From NCBI GenBank assembly GCA_038373865.1, contig JAXGGA010005157.1:1-64000 (forward strand): a stretch of 64,000 nt of DNA, in the 5' to 3' direction. This document shows positions 12,001-22,726 of the stretch, in pieces. The notes under the pieces are model-generated. The model saw nothing but the letters and a program-made list of their open reading frames with translations. It had not been told where the DNA came from and did no database searches. This DNA is from Uloborus plumipes. Lineage: Eukaryota; Arthropoda; Arachnida; Araneae; Uloboridae. Within the stretch, counting starts at the first letter, position 1. The number at the start of each line of letters is the position of its first letter. The position numbers and the translations under genes were made by a program.

Positions 12001-15000
12001 TGTGTCACTCCATTTTGATTTTTTGAAAAAAAAAAAGTGAAGAGTGTCAAACGCAGAAAACTTTCTCTCTGATTGCAACAAGAGTAAATACTTTAGACCA
12101 AGAGAATGAATCCAGCAGCAGTTGGTCTTAATTTCTCAAGGCAGGTTTTCCTATTTCATGAAAGAGTAAACAAAAAGGAAAGCAAAGCACTCACTTCGCA
12201 ACAGCTAAAATTCCACCAGTTAATGTTCCGCTGATAATTGAATTCCACGGGTCTTCTTTCTTACGATAACTAACTAAAGCACAATCAATGGTAGAAAAAA
12301 GGCATCCCCAAACGGCAAAATTTCCTATAAACGAACAATATATCAGTTTTTAAAATGTATTCAATTTCAATTTTCTTTATTTCTTTGGAACATTGTAATT
12401 ATGGTGGATAATTGGTTTTTGTATACAACAGCATCGTTTTTTACCTGTTTTTCGGATTATCACAGTATTCGCTTGTCCCCTTACCATGCCCCTCTATCAC
12501 ATGAATAATGGATAAATTACTGGAATTTATAAAACCTTAGCATGAAATAGCTTGAATTCATGACTTTTTTTGAAAATGTTTGTAAATACTTGAAGTTAAT
12601 ATTACATAAGTGCAACATTAACTTTGATTTCAATACATGATTTCTATTGCACAGCTTTCTGACTTGACTTGCACAAAGCAAAAAAAGTAAAAGGTTGTGT
12701 GCAAAATACTTTAAAAAAGGCATAAGAGAAAGGTTAATCATAATTGAATTCTTGATTATAAAATATAATAAAGCATAGTTTTAAAAAAACAATCAATAGC
12801 ATGCAATTCAAAAAGTCCATTTAAGGATTAAAAATGGATATCAGACTGCATGAATATTTACACTTTTTTTAAAAAATATCAGTAAATCATATTCCTTACC
12901 TCCAACAACTGGAGCTCTTTGTTTAATTGCATTTAAACTTCCTTGCAACCGCCTAGCAGTGCCCTAAAAAACATTATACCTAGAGTTAAAACTATGATTA
13001 AATATACAGATTTTTTTTGGTTCACAACAATATTTAAAATCTAAATGATATACAGTAACACCCAGTTACACAGTAGGTTTTTAAGGGACATTTTTCAGTA
13101 CAATGATTTTTTTAATTAAATGTATATTAATAACGACAACATAATACAAAATTAATAGACCTTGAGTAAATCAATGTTGAGTCAAAGTTAAAAAGACTGA
13201 AGTACTGAAATCAGATCATGCATTGTTGCACATAAGATTTTAAAGAGCATTTATGGTTCTCATGGAAGGACAAAAAGAGCGTTTTTACGGCGTTGTAATG
13301 AACTGAAACCAGGTTTATTTTTTTTATATAATAATAAAATAAGTGATGATTCTGTTCCAGCTCATATAAAAGTTTCAGCTTGAAACAAAACCTTTACACC
13401 ACTCTAGGGAAGCCTAAAAATTAATCTTTACTGATGCTTTTACTTTAATGCGACAACAGCAAAATTATTATCAAATGTTTTTAAACTGGAACACAAAAAG
13501 GCATACTATTTAGATGTAATTCAAAACCTCACAAGTTTGACACATAATGAAATGCAAAAAATATCAATATTGCCATATAAAACTAATAATAGTAATCAGA
13601 ATTTAACATCTTTATGGAAATATGTCATACATATTTTCCTTTTTTTCATTTGAACAATGTATAATTTATTTAAATACAAAATGTCAAACATTCAAAATGC
13701 TGGAAATCTAAATATTTTCGTTTCCTGTCATCTTGAACACCAATATTAGAAATATAATTATGGTCTTTACTATTCCATAAATTTCACTCCTCTAAAAAAT
13801 GCCACAGAGTATTTTCATGTCTGTAAAAAAATCCTAGCAATATCTCTGACAGTAATAATTGATGAATGTTTGTACATGCTTGAAGTTTGTTTTATACGTA
13901 AACAAATTTTGATATTGTACATATTTCTTGTTGCACAACTTTCTGACTCAACTTGTACAAACAGAAGAGTAAAAGGTTGTGTGCAAAATACTTTTAACAT
14001 TTTTTTGGAACTATCAGAATCTTCTATGATGATTGAAAGACTTAATACTAGTGTAAGTAACATAAAAATGCATTACGGTTTTAGTCTTAACATTTAAAAG
14101 CAAAATCAAACACTTATAAAAAATAAAAAAAAAAGAGGATCACTCTCAGGGTCTCAGTTATAGAAATTTCTTTGAGATTGAAAGTTTAGAAATGCAAGCT
14201 CAGGCTATATAATGATGACATGTTAGGAGCGGTTTAATGCCCTTCCCCTAAGAAATTTTTAACACTAAGACTTTGCTCTGAAATTTAAGTTATTTTTGGT
14301 TTGCTAAGGGCAGTAGATCTCCTCTTCGAAAAACACATTAAAAAGCTATCCTTAGCAATATTAGAAAAGAGAGTTGTGGAAAAATTCCATGTCCGAAATC
14401 GTTTAGTTCAGAAGGCGCAGGTAAGTAGTGACTTTCCTCTTCCAAAAACTTTCTTTTTTAAATTTTTTCTTTTCCTGTCGTCTTCTATTTCAATCTTAGA
14501 AAGATAATTATTAGGTCTTCACTCTTTCTTAGATTTCACTCCTTTAAAAAATATCAAGGAGTATTTTCAAGCTTGGAAAACAATCCTAGCAGATCTATCT
14601 CCAATGGTAATAATTGGTAAATGAAGCAAATGAACCCATAATGTGCAATGAGTTACCGCCCGTAAGCCAGGGCTGAGGCAGAACTGTAGCAAATGCACCC
14701 ACAGCTCGATCATATAGCATCCTAAGACTGCAGTTTCGCCCTTATTATGGGCTCCTCAGTTAGGAATAGCCAATGATCGAGCCGGAGGCAAAAATCCTTC
14801 TATTGTAGCTAAGATAGCCAACAAAACTGGTAGATAAACTGAATTTATCTTTACCGCGAGCGTCCGCCAAACTATGGTAGCAGCTCAACTCCGAAATTTT
14901 GATATGGCTAATAGCTGGGTAATGTGCAAATGAGTTACCGCCCGTAAGCCAGGGCAGAGCAGCACTGTAGCAAAATGCACCCACAGTTCTGCCTCAGCCC

Positions 15001-18000
15001 TGGCTTTACGGCGCGGTAACTCATTGCCACATTACCCAGCTATTTTAGCCTTCAAATTTCGAGTTGAAGCTGCCACCATAGTTTGCTGGACGCTCGCTGG
15101 TAAGATAAATTCATTTTATCTACCAGTTTGTTGGCTATCTTAGCTACAATAGAAGGATTTTTGCCTCCGGCTCGATCATTGGCTATTCCTAACTGAGGAG
15201 CCCATAATAAGGGCGAAACTGCAGTCTTAGGATGCTATATGATCGAGCTGTGGGTGCATTTGCTACAAATGAACCCATAGCTCGATCATAGCATCCAAAG
15301 ACTGCAGTTTCGCCATTATTATGGGCTCCTCAGTTAGGAATAGCCAATGATCGAGCCGGAGGTAAAAATCCTCTTAATGTAGCTATGATAGCCAACAAAC
15401 TGGTAGATAAAGTGAAATTGGTAAATGTTTGCACATGCTTGAAGTTTGTTTTCCATAAAAACAAACTTAGATATTGTACATTTTTCTTGTTGCACAACTT
15501 TCTGACTCAACTTGTATAAAACAAAAGAGTAAAAGGTTGTGTGCAAGAAAGATTTTACTTCTTTTTGCAAATATCAGAAACTCCTTTAATAATTGAAAAA
15601 TTTGATATTAGTACAAACAGAAACGCCGGGCCACGCAGCTAGCTGCTTGGGGTATCAGCGGGCCATGTACATAGTATATCTTGAAATCTTATGAAAATTG
15701 AGTTATATCAAATAATATAACATCAGAATGAGGTAAAAGTTGGGTGGCGGGGAGACATTATGACTCAACATGCCTCAGGAAGCTAATCTAGCTGCCCTGG
15801 CAGCTAAAAAGAAAATAAAGGGAGTCATTCTCAGGATCGCAGCACATGGAAATTTTTGATAGTGAAAGTTTACAAATGCAAGTTCAGGCTACATGATGAA
15901 ATGTTAGGAGAGGTTTAACGACTCTCCCTCAGAACTTTTTTGACGCTAAGGCTTTACTCAGAACTTCTAAATTATCATTTGTTTGCCAGAAGGGTTTAAG
16001 CTAAGTTTTAAAGTTTTTTTAAGTAAAGAAGCTAAAATTGGGAATAAGACCAAGAACCTTTCTTCCAAGAACCTTGGCAAAATAATATTTTATTTCCCAG
16101 TTATCTTCTACCTTAACCTTAGAAATGTAATTATAATGATCTTCACATTTTCACAGATTTCCCCCTGCCAAAAAAATCAAGTAAAATACAGTCGACGCTC
16201 GATATAACGACCGTCTCCGTCCTACAGAAAACGGTCTTTATAACGAGTGGTCGCTGTAAGAGGTAGAACAGAGTATATTGGGATGGTCTTTATAATGTGT
16301 GGTCGTTATAACGAACGTCGACTGTATCAAGCAATATCTCTGATAGCAATAATTGATAAATGTTTGTACATGCTTGAAGTATGTTTTCTATAAAAACAAA
16401 CTTTGATATTGTACATTTTTCTTGTAGCACAACTTTCTGACTCAACTTGTACAAACAAAAGAGTAAAAGGTTGTGTGCAAAACTTTATTCGTGAATATCA
16501 GAAATTTCATATAATAATTGAAATGCAGTGAAAGCTTTTGAACTACCACCCAGACATTCTATGAAAATTTGGTCGTTTTTAAGAGTTTTGATTATTGAAC
16601 TCTAAATATACTACTAATGATATAATTTTACACTTTAAAATGATGTTAAAGACAGCAAAAAAAGAAGAAAACAGGGTTGGCAAAGGTGGGCCCAGCCCAG
16701 AAAAACCCGCCCGGATTGTTCTGGGCGGGTCCACCAACAAAAACCCACCCGGGTTTTTGTCAAAAGTGGGTTTTTGTTAATTTCTAAGTTGTCAACAAAT
16801 ATAGTCAATAATAGTATCTCATCTAAATTATACATAAAAAATAAGTAATAAATCAGGTTTATGTGAAATAATTTTTCTTAGAATAATTATTAATTTTATA
16901 AAATAATTATTATTTCTTCAATTTTCAAGTCATCTTCCAGAAAATTTTCCTAGCTATGATACTACTTTTTGTTGCAAAATACTTATTATTATTATTTATT
17001 TATTTATTGATTACAAATTTCAAATTTTAAAATAAATTGAAAATGATCCATTGATAAACTTTTTGTAGATGGAAACAATTGCTTAATTAATGTTTTATAA
17101 TAATTTTGATTCAACACAGCAGTCAAATAATGACAAAATACTGCAACTCTTGCTTTTATTCTGGAGCAAGAAAATAAAGTTTTGCTCTTCATTTCTTCTA
17201 ACCCTACTGCATTTATTATATGATGATTTTCAAGTGCTCTATTATAGACGTACCATACCACTGACTTGAAGCATTAAACCCGTTCTTTGATTTAAAAAAA
17301 AACAAAGAAAATGCGTCCCCAAGCAGTTTATTACTACTAAAATATTATGACAAGCATTTATTAATAAATTTGTAATTCTTGCAAAGTTCTAATGTTAACC
17401 TAGTTTTTTCTTAAGATTATTTAAAAAAAAAATAAATTAATTAAGCGTCGTCACTCCCCCCTCCTCCCCATCTGAAATTAATGAGTTTTGGTTTTGAAAA
17501 TAAGAAGGGGGGGGGGGGAGACACTTCCCTTATCTCAGACACACACCAAGCATTGAGTATGCCTTATTAAAAACATGCAAATGACATTAGATATTGAAGC
17601 AGGCTACTTAATGAAATAGATGATTATTTCTATTAATAAACAATGGTTTTAGTTTTTAATGGTATAAATGTAAGTTTTTGAAACTTTCACACCCTAAGTA
17701 TTCCTCAATCTGTAGGAAAGCCCATTTGTAAGTTCTTCTATTTTGTAAAAGACAAGATAGCTGAAACTATTGTCGAAAGCTTCTTAAATATACATTAAAT
17801 ATTACAATTCGGTTGATGATATTATTAATGAATATTGTTAATATTAATTATTAATCAATTGACATTGATTAAATGCAATTCAGAACTTTAACTTAACAAA
17901 TATATTTTTATATGAATGAATGCATACATTGTATATCAATACCCGCATAAGAAATAAATTTTAACATACAAAAAACCCAGAAAAACCCGGGTGGGTTGGG

Positions 18001-18722
18001 TTTTTGTAGAAAAACCCGGGTTTTTGCCAACCCTGGAAGAAAATGCTTTATTCCATGATTAAAACAGGGGAAAATTCAATTTAGGAAAGAAATATTTAAT
18101 TCGTGCGTTTACTATTTTCCAGTTTGGCAGAAACCAAGTTTTTTTTTCCCAAGTTAAACAGGATTAAACATGTACTTCACTGAAAGTTACTTTGATGTAT
18201 CAGTATTTGCTCTAATGAGACTTAACTGTAGTTTTTTTCAATTTTATACAGTTGAACCTCCTTAAAACAATCTTCAAGAGACCTTTAAAATAATTTGTCT
18301 TAACCATAGCTTCTCTTATTGAAATAAAAGCAAATAATAAACACAGCGTGGATCGAAAACTTAGTTGGTCTTAAGCATCTCTCGTCCATCAAGGTAAGAC
18401 TGTATACATGCATTTTTAATGGTGGCTAATGTATCTGCTCATTAGACGTAATGTTATGTGTGTATATGTATGCAAGCTTGTATTTTATTTGATAAAATTA
18501 GAATTTCGATAATTTGAGCATTTTCTCCTTCCCAAAAATTTTAGTTAGGTGTCCTCCTGAATATTGAAACATACAAAATTTAAAAACGACAGAAAAAATA
18601 AAAATTCTTGTTACATACTTACAGACGGTGCATTTCGAAAACCCTTTATACTCTGGAATACGCTGCCTCCAATGACACCCATTGAAAAGGCTCCTCCACA
18701 ATCATCTATTATCCTCCATGGA
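5939..18722 (-). CDS. Tim17: Tim17, mitochondrial inner-membrane presequence translocase subunit (partial, five coding exons)
   Basis: Tim17 is a four-helix subunit of the TIM23 complex that moves presequence proteins into the matrix. Five minus-strand exons, in transcript order 18722-18623, 12963-12900, 12324-12195, 9367-9332 and 6013-5939, encode a nearly continuous family match: [110 protein letters not shown]. The acidic IDDCGGAF start, the KEDPWNSI loop and the closing IEGVGI helix are diagnostic, and there is no alignment gap against animal Tim17. Introns are 5659, 575, 2827 and 3318 bp, all GT-AG and stuffed with repeats. The exon for the first ~9 residues was not found between 18723 and the right edge. 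The exon 12324-12195 / 9367-9332 junction has one base too many for the frame. The C-terminus is ambiguous. Confidence 0.9.
6240..7194. repeat. second block of the ~295-bp array (~312-bp period), in a Tim17 intron
   Basis: TCTCGGCACAAAGCA-type landmarks near 6378, 6690 and 7002 give ~312-bp spacing. The array is bracketed by a direct repeat of ~76 bp (TTTTCAATTGCA ... TCCTCAGG) at 6240-6316 and 7118-7194, so the whole block may have moved or duplicated as a unit. Confidence 0.8.
7195..7860. other. Tim17 intronic sequence, nothing recognised
   Basis: AT-rich intron without repeats or frames I can name. Confidence 0.5.
7861..7892 (-). mobile_element. possible Helitron-like 3' terminus (minus strand)
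   Basis: On the minus strand the sequence reads CCGGGCAACGCCGGGTAATAAGCTAG followed by T. A GC-rich hairpin-like block ~10 nt before CTAG resembles the end of the element at 2671-4019. I could not find the 5' end. The stretch to ~9050 (including TATGCCAAGTTTGATGAAAATC at 8956) may belong to it. Confidence 0.35.
7893..9052. other. Tim17 intronic sequence, probable old repeat
   Basis: AT-rich. GGAGCCTCTATGCCAAGTTT at 8946 followed by AGAACAGACATAGAAAG resembles tails of old dispersed repeats in arthropod genomes. No coding sequence. Confidence 0.4.
9053..9312. mobile_element. MITE with ~40-bp terminal inverted repeats, abutting a Tim17 exon
   Basis: TATATGGATGGTGTTATGCA (extending through AAAAGGAGTTAACCCACAAAA) at the left is repeated inverted at the right end, ~40 bp with no visible mismatch. 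The 260-bp element has no coding capacity. Its right end is 19 bp from the Tim17 exon at 9332. Confidence 0.8.
9332..9367 (-). CDS. Tim17: Tim17 36-nt exon encoding (N)[12 protein letters not shown]
   Basis: A small exon between TTTGTCTGTAG and GTAAGG. AT|GGA CCT GCA reads as (N)GPAAMIG, aligning without gap to NGPVAMVGSAAMG of animal Tim17 helix 3. It ends G|GG, joining in frame to the next exon. A 260-bp MITE ends 19 bp inside the following intron. Confidence 0.88.
9368..12194. other. Tim17 intron (2827 bp), nothing further recognised
   Basis: AT-rich intron. A weak pogo-like pair of ends (TACAGTGAGACCGCTCGATG at 9812 and CATCTACTGTG near 9942) is too diverged to call. A G-rich run lies at 11121-11140. 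Confidence 0.6.
12195..12324 (-). CDS. Tim17: Tim17 exon encoding FAVWG...KEDPWNSI...TGG
   Basis: A 130-nt exon: acceptor TTTATAG, donor GCGAA|GTGAGT. It carries helix 2, the conserved FSTIDC cysteine, the KKEDPWNSI loop and the start of helix 3. It enters in phase 1 and ends with two codon bases (AA), whereas the next exon requires only one. This is the phase conflict described in the findings. Confidence 0.92.
12900..12963 (-). CDS. Tim17: Tim17 exon encoding [18 protein letters not shown]
   Basis: A 64-nt exon: acceptor TTTTTTAG, donor G|GTAAGG. It begins in phase 0 and ends in phase 1 (Gly split G|GA). It matches the RLRGSL-AIK-RAP matrix loop of animal Tim17. Copies of one dispersed unit lie on both sides of it (12560 and from 13860). 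Confidence 0.92.
14624..15415. mobile_element. foldback (long palindromic) element A
   Basis: An ~300-bp arm (GAGTTACCGCCCGTAAGCCA ... ACTGCAGTTTCGCCCTTATT ... CCGGAGGCAAAAATCC) is followed by its inverted copy centred near 14988, then a third partial copy in the first orientation (15270-15415). The 12-bp direct repeat AATTGGTAAATG at 14612-14623 and 15416-15427 flanks the insert, and the interrupted unit is continuous in its paralogues. No coding sequence. Related foldbacks are at 26993-28885 and 48021-48420. Confidence 0.75.
16199..16324. mobile_element. pogo/Tigger-like MITE
   Basis: TA|CAGTCGACGCTCGATATAAC and, inverted, CAGTCGACGTTCGTTATAAC form the ends, flanked by TA on both sides (16197-16198, 16325-16326). 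It is 126 bp long. A sister copy is at 52021-52188. Confidence 0.85.
16672..18035. mobile_element. non-autonomous hAT (CAGGGTTGGC family) in Tim17 intron
   Basis: The ends are CAGGGTTGGCAAAGGTGGGC and, inverted, CAGGGTTGGCAAAAACCCGG. The 8-bp TSD GAAGAAAA is perfect (16664-16671, 18036-18043). Subterminal AAAACCCGGGTTTTT-type motifs occur on both sides. The AT-rich interior of ~1.1 kb has no transposase. Confidence 0.9.
18249..18402. mobile_element. possible pogo-like MITE
   Basis: TA|CAGTTGAACCTCCTTAAAAC at the left and GTAAGACTG|TA at the right, with TA flanks. The internal wording resembles the element at 33413, but the inverted ends match only weakly. Confidence 0.45.
18623..18722 (-). 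CDS. Tim17: Tim17 exon encoding the N-terminal [12 protein letters not shown] segment
   Basis: A 100-nt exon: acceptor TTTCAG before 18722, donor GTAAGT from 18622. It starts in phase 2 (T completes a codon, as TG|T for the Cys before PWR in animal Tim17) and ends in phase 0 after NAPS. It encodes the first transmembrane helix with the GxxxG-like [13 protein letters not shown]. The exon before it (about nine residues) is missing from my search. Confidence 0.93.
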
Positions 18723-19306
18723 CTGAAAGTATGCATATTTTTAGAAACAAATAAACCCATTTTATGAATGCAATCATTACGACAATATACATACATACAC
18801 TCAACATAAAATGTTTAGTTCATAATTAAATGTGCTTTACTACAATTGGCTTTAAGGTTTAATGACTCCTGCCTCGATTAGTGTGCACAATAATTCTTAA
18901 ATCAGCCCCTCCATCAAAGTGTTTGAATTTGCATCCCCTAAAATATAGTGAGAAGCTTAATTGATTGCAGGTTTTGGAGACATCAAAAATAATAAAAAAT
19001 AATTTTTATGTGATGGTTGGTTGTTTTGGGGCAAGAGATTTAGTAGGCTATGATGCAGGCTGGCACTTATACAAAATTTAAAATTGTAAAACATTCAGCG
19101 AAGGAATTAATCTGTCCAGTAATTTTAGGTAAAAAACAATACAAATAACGACACAACTAAGAAGACAAAGATAAAACTACTAAATTAGACTTAAAAATCA
19201 ATATCTTAAAGAAATGGGAACCATTTAGGATAGAGTTCACGTGATGAGTCTTTTCCAAGAGAAGCAAATTTTATAATCAAGGGTATAGCTTTGATATTTC
19301 CATGCG
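18723..19306. other. sequence upstream of the first recognised Tim17 exon
   Basis: AT-rich. I searched for an exon encoding M-E-E-Y-x-R-E-P-C with a phase-2 donor and did not find one here. Confidence 0.5.
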
Positions 19307-20103
19307 GGGCCATTTCACAGTATTTGGATGTTGCGGACTCGACATTTCACAAATTTCAAACATCAATATTTACAACATAAAGATATAAAAGTTAATTCTT
19401 TTTTTGCTAGTGTAGAAGTACTACCAACACACAAACTCAAAATAAAAGGAAGTGCTAATTCAACGGTAAATTAATTAGTTATGGCAAAAAAAAGTGTTGT
19501 GTTGCGGACTCTACACACAAAAGTACAACAAAAAAATAATCAAGATTAAGTGCTAATCCCTCTGACTATTTATCCCATATTATCAATGCTGGTTTTTTTT
19601 AAACACGGATACACTATAGATGCTTGGAGTACAAAAATTTAATTTTTAAAATGAAAAATTGAAAAAAATATAGGAAGAAAACTTCACATACACAGTAAAA
19701 TGCCTTGCGTTGCGGACTCTACAAAATGTACCAATTGACTTTTGCCATAACACTTTTAATTTAAATTGGTTTTACTAGGAAAAAATAATGAAAGATTTTT
19801 AGATTTACATTTGTTTTACAAGAAAAAACAAGTTATTAAAGATTTAGAAATAATCTTTTTACAAGAAAAAAAATTGTCTTTCAATAAGATAAGATTGCTA
19901 TTTCTTTACTGTAAGCAAAAAATCTACCATAAGTAGTCGATGGGTGCTGGATCTCCTGAAAGTTTCATAAAGTATCCTGTGGCAGGAATTGTTTCCTTTT
20001 CTTGTTTTGTTTGAAGTTGTTGCTACCTACCGGCTGAAACACGAATTTAACTTCAATAGATTTCTTTAAATCTTCATTAGCTATTTCTCCTGTCCACCAT
20101 TGG

Positions 20104-22726
20104 CAGGGCCGCCGAGAGGTTTACCTGGGCCCCGAGGCAAAGTACTGACATGCGCCCCCCCTCCCCTTCCAAAAAAAATCTTCAATACTAAGACAACTTA
20201 CGTTCGGTGCAGTGAAGAAAAATAATAGTATTTCGTATTTGCTAATTTTTCTTCCAATTTTATTTTTTTGTGTGTTTTATATTTTTATAATCTGCTCGTG
20301 TGCTGTACTTAAGTATACTATGATATAAATTCGTATGAAATAAATCAGAAATACATAACACAAATTTACAAATAATATTCCTACTTCAATTTACTGTTAA
20401 CTATTAATAATTCTATCACTACTTCACTAAATTAATAATACATATTTACATAATTTACACATGTATGTTTTAAAATCCTTTTTAAAAAATTACATTTTTT
20501 GACTATTAAAAGCGTTATTCCTCACTTTGAACGTTCATTAAAACTTCCCATTGTACACGTAAGAAATGCCTGGTAAGTACTACAGAAGATAACCCCCTAA
20601 ATCAGTGGTTCTCAACCTTTTTACAGCTACCGCCCCCTTTAGGATTGAAATTTTTTTCAGCGACCCCTTTGCTAACGGACACAAAACTGGAAGAGGGGGG
20701 GGGGGGGGGTAAAGCAGTTTCAACTCTATAAATTTGTCCTAAAACATAGTTGAAAAATGATTATAGAATAAAAAACTTATGTATTTGTTTTTCTTTATAA
20801 GATTATCTTTAGAGAAAGCGGACATTTTTCCCCTCTGAAAAACTCACGAGTTCCAATCAAATGCCTAGAATGGGTTCAAGGTAGATAAGAACAACACCGT
20901 TTGATATAAAAATGCACCGTTTTCAGCATTTTTTACTTGAAAATAAATTTATTTTGAAAAATACGTTCAAATAGTTTCCTGAGCAGTCCGATCCCAAACA
21001 GTGTTGTTCTTATGTACTTGCAACTATGAAATACACAATACGCATCCCTTATTTATTACGTACGGATATAGGATTTTATATCGGAAGGACAATAACAAAA
21101 AAAAAAAGGAAGACCTTCTGTTTTTCCCATCAGGGGGGACAAAAACTTGCAACTATTTCCCGTGCCCTTTAAAAAATAATAATAAAGTTTTAATTTAAAA
21201 AATAACTGAAATAATTTGAATTTACAAATTACAAGATAAGTTCAATTCAAAGAAATTCTTTTTGAGTAATTTATTGCTTTGAAGGTTAGACAAGATAATA
21301 AAAGTTATAAGTATGCCTTTGGCATCAGAGTAAAGACTGCAGTGAAACATCGGGGATATCCCCGGAAGTTCGTTTCGAAAACGCAGTCTTAAAAATGCAG
21401 TTTCTTTCATTTTAGGTATCGTGGTGTTGAGACTTAGGTCCTTAGGTTGAGACAGATTCCTTCCCAGGTGAAACATTTAAAATTGTCACAGTTTTAGGCA
21501 ATTTTTGGTAACATTAACTAGGGAGAAAGAGGTCCCCCAAAAGAGTTTTCAAAGTTGATGTTATTTTAAGGCAAAACTTAGTAATGTTAGGGGTCAGACC
21601 TTCTTCTAGCGCTCCCTGAAAAATTGAAGCATAAAAAGCAAATTTAAACTACTTTTGCTGATATTGAGCAGGCTCGGATGTTTTCTTCAGAAATTTATTT
21701 CCCATTGTATTCTGAAAAATACGATTGTTAGTTACCTTTAGTGTAGGAGATGATCTAACGACAGAAAAAGTCGGTCAAGTCAAGAGGCTCTTATGTAGAA
21801 ATTTTTAGAAAATTAACCACGTAAAAACGCAATTTTAGGCCCTGTTTGATCACGATTGGAGAATCGGTGGGTAGGTCAAGATTTCACACTGCAATTATTT
21901 TATAAAATCACAAAGCTGTGTTTGAAGCTATGTATGGATTATGCAGGAAAAGTGGTGTCTGGTTTTGGATCTTTCCCTCTCGAGAAGTATTTAAAAGAAA
22001 CATTTTAAAGCGCAATTGAAAATGTCGTACACATATTTGGCTGTCTAAGTTAGGGAGGCAAGGAAGGTGGGTAGGGGGGGGGGGCTTCATTAGTCTTCCT
22101 CGAAGCAATTTTGAAATGAACATCAATAAAACACATTTTAAGGCTATTTTAGGTAGTTTATGTTATGAAACGGGGGACCCTCCTCCGAAAACTTTTCTGA
22201 AATTCACGTGCATTTGGCAAATTTTAGACTATCCTTAATGACTGTTAGGAGGAAGATCTGAGGGTTCAGGAGATAATCCCAGAAAAATAAATTTTCAAGT
22301 TTTCCCTTGGCGATATAAGAGATGATGATTAGCTTCCACACCCGCCCTAACACATGTCCAGTACAAGGACATTTCAAAATATACCCAGCCAGCCCCCTTA
22401 CCGCCCAAAATATGTCCATCGCCCCCCTTGCCGCCCAAAATATTCTCAACCGCCCCTCAGCATCTTTCGCACCGCCCACCGGGGGGCGGTACCTAGCCCC
22501 CGTTGAGAACCACTGCCCTAAATCATTGGGCTACAGAGCGCAGTCGTGTTGCGTTGCTGTGGAGCATATGTAGATGCGAGATGTTTTTTGCTTTGCCTAC
22601 ACAAAAATGAAGTTCAGTTAACCAAAAAAACTGCTTTTTTTTTAACTAGCAGCCCGGGCCCCCTCTTGGGCCGGGCCCCGGGGATTTTGCCCCTGCTGCC
22701 CCCCCCCCCCCCTGTCGGCGGCCCTG
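20104..22726. mobile_element. hAT element nested in 19307-23624
   Basis: CAGGGCCGCCGAGAGG at the left and, inverted, CAGGGCCGCCGACAGG at the right. The 8-bp TSD ACCATTGG is perfect (20096-20103, 22727-22734). It contains a third element and no transposase, and carries a C-run near the right end. Confidence 0.9.
20603..22515. mobile_element. hAT element nested two levels deep
   Basis: CAGTGGTTCTCAACCTTTTT at the left and, inverted, CAGTGGTTCTCAACGGGGGC at the right. The TSD CCCTAAAT is perfect (20595-20602, 22516-22523). The 1913-bp interior has GC-rich repeats near the right end (AAAATATGTCC-type repeats at 22406-22450) and short open frames but no recognisable transposase. Confidence 0.9.

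Larger units (their letters stand above)
12560..16530. repeat. four copies of one intronic unit (dispersed/tandem)
   Basis: A block containing TGCACAACTTTCTGACTCAA and AGTAAAAGGTTGTGTGCAAA occurs near 12640 (diverged), 13930, 15490 and 16430. Preceding blocks (CACTCTCAGGGTCTCAG at 14142 and CATTCTCAGGATCGCAG at 15826; TCACTCCTCTAAAAAATG at 13785 and TCACTCCTTTAAAAAATAT at 14538) show that the unit is ~600-700 bp without insertions. One copy holds the foldback at 14624, another the pogo MITE at 16199. Confidence 0.75.
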
